Assembly (NCBI GenBank): GCA_964017045.1
Contig: OZ024811.1
Location: 8,085,674-8,149,673 of the forward strand
DNA length: 64,000 nt
Direction: 5' to 3'
DNA from: Omphiscola glabra
Taxonomy: Eukaryota; Mollusca; Gastropoda; Lymnaeidae
The notes below the pieces were generated by a model. It saw nothing but the letters and a program-made list of their open reading frames with translations, searched no databases and was not told the DNA's origin. A program made the position numbers and the translations under genes. Positions 59,014 to 64,000 of this stretch are shown here, one piece after another; the stretch's first letter is position 1, and each line of letters begins with the position of its first letter.

Positions 59014-60295
59014 ACAATTCTTGTGGTAGCCGCTAACAATAAACTATTTATATAAAAACAACGAGGTAAAGGGAGCTACATTTCCATACCACCTCTTCTG
59101 TTGTTCTCCGATTAAGTGAAGAAGGATGAAAACTAAATTCAGGTATGCGCCAAAATGCATCCCTGGATTCTGAATGTATCGAAAATGGATTCTCAAGTGT
59201 TCCATGTGACCTAAATTGTTTGCCAGTGGATATGACCTTATTTTGAACTGATTATTTTGAAGTAACTCTTAAGCTCTTTTAAAATAAAAATTATATTGCG
59301 TAACGCGCTACACCACATTCTGCCGAGGGAAACGTCAGGGGCGGGCAGTTTGATAGCCCACGTTGAAATGAATATTAAGTTCACAATATATGAAGTAGTT
59401 GTTAACGATATGAACTTTAAAAATAATTTTTAATATTACATGTGTTTGTTGTAGATGCAATACGTATCACTGTATGAGTCATTAGTGAACAAAACTATAT
59501 ATCTGAAAATTTCACGAGTTGTGGCATTGGTCTGCTTGTCCGAATAGATTAGTTACATCTTTATATAAGCAACTATTCTACCAACACATGTAACTTAGCA
59601 CATATATTTTTGATGTTTCATTTCTGTCCCCTTACGCTTGCACCTTGACTTTGCTGACATCCTTTTACCACCAAATTTCATTTTCTAACCCATTTAATCT
59701 GACCTTTTTCTCTCACGATCAAGGTTTCCTTTCGGTCTCTGGTCGTTACAACTTATTTTTGGCCTGTGCTGGCCAACATGGCAAACATTCGCCGTATTTG
59801 CTCTCAGCATCAAGGAATATTGCCAGACTTTGACCAGATTTTTTGTCCCACCCATTTTTATTGTCTCTCTCTCTCTCTTCTTTTTATTTTGTTTCTTCTC
59901 AAACTTGTTCTGATGAGCCGAACGTTTAGGACGGAGTTTCTTATCGTCACTGTCTAATCATATCGGAGGCCATTTATTGGCTGTGCTTTGTTTTGATGCG
60001 TTGATTTTTATTGGTACATACTGGATTTATTCTGGTGGCTTTTGCTTAACTAATAAAATTACACACTACTAACTACCAATTTCAGACTACAGCTATTTTT
60101 GATTATGCAGTTAAGACGGTTCCTGTCTTCTGGCTTTGTGTGGTAGGTTGTGGTTATTTATTACACACGAATACCCCCCCCCCCCGTCCCCCAACCCCTA
60201 TGACTAGTTGCCGTACTTGGCTTACTAGCCTATGCCAATCGGCTATTCACCAATTTCATTCCATCTTGTCTGGATATGCAGGGGATATCCCTATT
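59014..60295. other. Unique DNA, no gene supported
   Basis: A 59-codon frame from an ATG in good context (59778-59957) includes a hydrophobic stretch that coincides with a (CT)n simple sequence at about 59862-59880, so I do not call it. A C12 run lies at 60174-60185. Confidence 0.45.
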
Positions 60296-60402
60296 GTGCC
60301 ACTAGGCCACCAGAAGCGTAGACAGACTATTTCATCAAGAGGTTACCATTAGCGTAGGCAGACTATTTGGTCACTAGGTCATCAGTAGCGTAGGCAGATC
60401 AC
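60296..60402. repeat. Tandem repeat, 36-bp unit, about 3 copies
   Basis: Copies share AGCGTAGGCAGACTATTT and a GGTCA/GGTTACCA segment. Confidence 0.85.
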
Positions 60403-60496
60403 CCATATTATCTTTCCTACAGTGGGATACATATTATCTTTCCTACAGTGGGATACATATTATCTTTCATACAGGGGGATTCATATTATCTTTCTA
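60403..60496. repeat. Tandem repeat, 26-bp unit, about 3.6 copies
   Basis: The core CATATTATCTTTCCTACAG is followed by TGGGATA. It directly abuts the preceding unrelated 36-bp repeat. Confidence 0.92.
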
Positions 60497-62220
60497 GTGT
60501 CAAACATATGAACCTTGACCCCAATCACAGCAGATACACAACTCCCAGCTTAAAATTAATGTTAATTAATGTCATAATAAAAAACCAACCACAGACTTCA
60601 ACATTTCCATTTATGAGTCGTGTGTGCTCGATATGATTAGGTATCGATTCTAAGTGCAGCTCAGGGTAGGCGAGTGAATATCGAATGAGATAATTGTGAG
60701 ATCAGACACGGTACATATTCATTATAGCGAGATTTGCACATGTGAATGATTTCGTCATGTGTACTCGCTGCATAATGGGGTTTCCGTGTACATCATATTT
60801 AAGGGAATCCTTCTCTTTGCTCATGGTCTATTGTCAACCAACTGTTTTCTAATGTGTCTCGTCTGTTGGCTGTCGTCTGTTATCAATAGTCTGTTGTCTG
60901 TGACCTGATGGTTGCCAGTTGTCTGTCATCCACTTTCTGTTCTCAGATTTTTTGTAATGTTGATAAATTTCCTCTCCTTTCATTTAGTTTGTACATTGAT
61001 TAGTGTCTGTGCGGTTAGTCTTTACGTTTCTTTGGTGTCAATCTTTGATTAAAATACATTTTCGGCGTTTAAGTATTCAATAATTACTCGTATGTAGTGT
61101 TATAGTAGAGCTTTAATTTTCTTATCTTTACAATTATTGTGCTTTATTGCACAATTTATTACCGTATTTATCATAATAATCAATGGTATATCAGGTTCAA
61201 ATGATTGATGTCAAAACGTGTATTTACTGGATTTTTATTTCCATAAATAGATGACTGGCATAAACTACAAGGTCACTTTTTCTTTGCAGGCGCGTATTCA
61301 GTTATGCATTTTATTGAACAACTTTGCAGGTAACATTATCCCAGTCTGGTCACCGTATGTACAATACGCATATATAGATCTAACTGGATCGTGACACACA
61401 TTGCCAGGGGATCTATGCCAGTGTGCAGAAGCCATTTCGCCACAGCCTTTTGAATACAAAGTTTTAAGAAAATCTATGTAAACGTCAACGGTTGTTTCTA
61501 AATGTTTTTGGGTTGTTGTCTTTTTTTTGTTGGTATGTTGTATGTTGGTTCTACGTAAGCGCATACGTCTACATGAAACTAAAGAAACTAAAGAAACAGA
61601 CTCAAAAATTCCTAAATGAAATATTTAGCCCTTTAAACGACTGTTCGACAAAAGCGCTCTCATCCCCCCCCCCCCAACCACGGCCCACAAATACCATCCT
61701 CCGACAACAGCCCCCCTGACACAAGCTCTACAAGCAAAAGCCCCTTATTTTATAATGTATAGATTACATATCTTTTTTTTAAATTTCTGTTTTATTATTT
61801 TAAATCAGAGCGATACTTTTAAGCGCCGATTTTAATTATCGAGTTATTTTGGAAAGGAATGATCTGAGCACAGATCTCATCACCCTTTTGTCTTCTTAAT
61901 CCACAAACATACTGAGCTGACCTCTCTTGCGTCACCCAATCGTAAATATACAGGCTGGGACTTATGTAACCGGTTACACCAAGACCAACCGGATTTATAT
62001 GACAGACTTAAAAATACATTTGTTGAATGTTCTACATTGTTTTAATCCCCTCTAAATCTATTTTATCACTTGCAATTTTAAAATGTTTCGGTCCTCGAGG
62101 AAGCGGCTAGAGAGCCAGACGAACGGATGCCTAGCAAATTTGTTTTAAACACTGTAACCGATCCAGTTGTTGAGTCTTGCAAAGTCATAGATATATTATA
62201 GTAGACATTATTGCATTCTT
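60497..62220. other. Unique AT-rich DNA
   Basis: No gene is recognised. Loose TCTGTTGTCTGT-like repeats occur at about 60850-60950, and a C12 run at 61664-61675 is followed by a C-rich stretch to about 61720. Open frames of up to 88 codons here show no motifs. Confidence 0.5.
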
Positions 62221-62239
62221 TGACGTCTGCTATTTCTTA

Positions 62240-62400
62240 ATGATTAGTGGTCTTATATAGCGCAGTACCCCAGCCTAGGGCTGGGCTCACCGCGCTGTAC
62301 ATAAAAATATTAGCAAAAGAGACATAATCGTGACATTAAAATAAAATACATTTATGATTAAGTAATAAAGAACAGCTGTATAACAACAAAACTAATGTGT
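62240..62400 (+). mobile_element. Dispersed hairpin element, copy 3
   Basis: The core is TATATAGCGCAGTACC, CCAGCCTAGGGCTGG and ACCGCGCTGTACATAAAA. The outer stem AGCGCAGT (62259-62266) faces ACCGCGCT (62289-62296) with one mismatch. It aligns with copy 2 through ATAATCGTGACATTAAAAT and AATAAAGAACAGCTGTATA to about 62385. Unlike copies 1 and 2 it has no ATT microsatellite on its left. Confidence 0.75.
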
Positions 62401-63123
62401 TATAAAATTGAAATAATAAATTTTTCAATATTATTAAATGATTTACAGTACATGAGCTCACTTTGATGCCAATACATTTTCCCTCTAGAGGCTATTATGT
62501 GTTTCATTTTCATACATTCGGAAGTACATTTATATCAATCCGTGCACAAGCATAGGATCCAAATCATTGAATTCCGTAGCATAATAACAATGACCCCGGA
62601 TGTAATCAACGTCTAAAACACTAGAATTTACTCATAATGTTAAATCCTTGAAATTTTAGATGCCTATTTCTTACCGCTGCCTTAGTGCTCTTGTAAACCT
62701 GGCAGTTACAATTCCTCATTGGGATAATTCATCGTTGGATCAAATGTTTGTATGTTTATAGTCCTTTTAGCCCGGGAGCCGTTTCTTTTCTTCCCACCGG
62801 GAAGGCGGATTGCTGCTTTACGTTCACTATACAGCAGCGTATCCCTGGTGCAGTGTAACCCTAGAAGGGCTCAGCACAAACAATAACATTCAAAGGCAAT
62901 CTTTAACAGGCAACGCCTTGACCAGGTCGTGTGGTGCAGATCTTTTCTTTCACAAAGTTTGCGTTTAGTTATCACTTATATCATTAGGGCGGCGGTGGGG
63001 ATTTTTGAAATAACAGAGTAGTTGGGCGGTCATGGTATCAACACAAAATGCAGAGTATTGTAACTGGCGGTGATGCTAGAAATAACATCTGCTTAAGGCG
63101 GTTGAAATCGTTGATCCGTAACC
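62401..63123. other. Unique DNA
   Basis: No gene is recognised. A short GC-richer patch at about 62770-62860 contains CCCGGGAGCC and CCACCGGGAAGG. Confidence 0.5.
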
Positions 63124-63352
63124 GCTCTTGATATATGTATGCTCTGTTGATATATGTATGCTCTGTTGATATATGTATGCTCTGTTGATATATGTATGCT
63201 CTGTTGATATATGTAGGATCTGTTGATATAGGTATGCTCTGTTCATATATGTAGGATCTGTTGATATATGTTGGATCTGTTGATATATGTAGGATCTGTT
63301 GATATATGTATGATCTGTTAATATATGTATAGGATCTGTTGATATGTGTATG
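63124..63352. repeat. Minisatellite, 19-bp unit, about 12 copies
   Basis: The unit is TCTGTTGATATATGTATGC, with a GTAGGA variant in place of GTATGC in the right half. The first five units are the GC-ending type in an unbroken run. Confidence 0.94.
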
Positions 63353-63439
63353 CTCTGCTGTGGTCTGTGATATGTGTGCTGAGATCCTTGCTGTGTATAC
63401 CCTAAAGACTATCGCTGTCCTTGCAATAAATATAATTTA

Positions 63440-63645
63440 CAAGTGTATGAGCTATGAATAGACCTATCAATTTTTAAATTTCAAGTAGACATATCAACTT
63501 TTAAAACTGAAAATAGACATACCAACTTTATAAGCTATAAATAGACTAACACTTATCAACTGTATCAAATATAAATTTACTTTTATCAACAATGAAAGCT
63601 TTAAATATACGTGTCAACTACCTTAACAATAAATAGATCAACTGT
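63440..63645. repeat. Degenerate AT-rich tandem repeat, about 30-bp unit, 6-7 copies
   Basis: Copies share ATAGACATATCAACTTT and a GCTATAAATAGAC-like segment but are strongly diverged. Confidence 0.7.
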
Positions 63646-64000
63646 AAGAAGGTAAAATTATCTTAAATAAATAATGTAAAATATATGTTTTGGGATGTAA
63701 ACAAATAGACACTATTTCCTTCACACGGCCTAAAGGCACTTCCTCTTATATTATAATTAAGAATTATTATCAAAATATAAAAGTCGTATAAGAATATATA
63801 ATATGCCTTTATTGATAAAAAAATGGAAATTTCTGTTCATTGATTACATTGCACATATTGTTTTCAGTCTTGCGCGTGAATGTCTCATGAGTTTTGCCTT
63901 GTTCCTGAAACTGTTCATAATTGATGGACTGCATTCAAATTGTGTAAATGAAATAGTAGAGCAAAGTATGTTAAGCTTGAATTAAGGATATTAGACAGGA
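63646..64000. other. AT-rich DNA at window end
   Basis: A 60-codon ATG-initiated frame (63803-63985) with hydrophobic segments has no recognisable motif and is not called a gene. Confidence 0.4.

Noticed and set aside
59778..59957. 59-codon frame with good start context and a membrane-like segment
   Set aside because: The hydrophobic segment coincides with a (CT)n tract. No motif and no splice context could be supported.
61298..61564. 88-residue minus-strand frame
   Set aside because: No motif, no conserved domain pattern and no credible splice or promoter context.

Overview
This is eukaryotic DNA: AT-rich, with no operons or prokaryotic-type genes, and crowded with minisatellites, transposon relics and dispersed repeats. 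An invertebrate, probably a mollusc or another lophotrochozoan, is my best guess. That rests on the repeat-rich texture, a LINE tail of an RTE-like type, hAT relics and a small hairpin-bearing dispersed element; no marker gene fixes the taxon. By hand count about 60% of the window is tandem repeat, in more than 25 arrays whose units (18 to 67 bp) are mostly unrelated in sequence.

Layout. 1-12.8 kb: minisatellites with units of 39, 36, 31, 36, 37, 67, 21, 18 and 29 bp, separated by 0.3-2.3 kb of unremarkable DNA, with a hAT transposase C-terminal relic at 5.55-5.96 kb. 12.84-38.74 kb: one continuous 25.9 kb satellite of an 18-bp unit (about 1,440 copies) with nested higher-order duplications of about 2.2, 5.3-6.0 and 8.1 kb. 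38.74-47 kb: GA-rich DNA, then arrays of 28, 31, 25, 35 and 27 bp units and one hairpin element. 47.33-47.44 kb: the only convincing host coding candidate, a short first coding exon ending at a good splice donor. 47.5-64 kb: further arrays (45, 30, 27, 28/27, 26, 55, 45, 30, 20, 36, 26 and 19 bp), two more hairpin elements, a hAT-type terminal fragment next to a LINE reverse-transcriptase tail, and several G or C homopolymer runs.

Genes. No complete protein-coding gene can be supported. Nearly all long open frames lie inside arrays whose unit length is a multiple of three, so they are open by arithmetic, on both strands or in several frames. If the exon at 47.3 kb is real and on the + strand, the arrays downstream would lie in its introns.

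I found no new defence, metabolic or regulatory system. The most interesting signals are the coded, nested architecture of the 18-bp satellite, a minisatellite segment copied 4.2 kb away with its private variants intact, and a hairpin element whose stem seems to carry a compensatory change.
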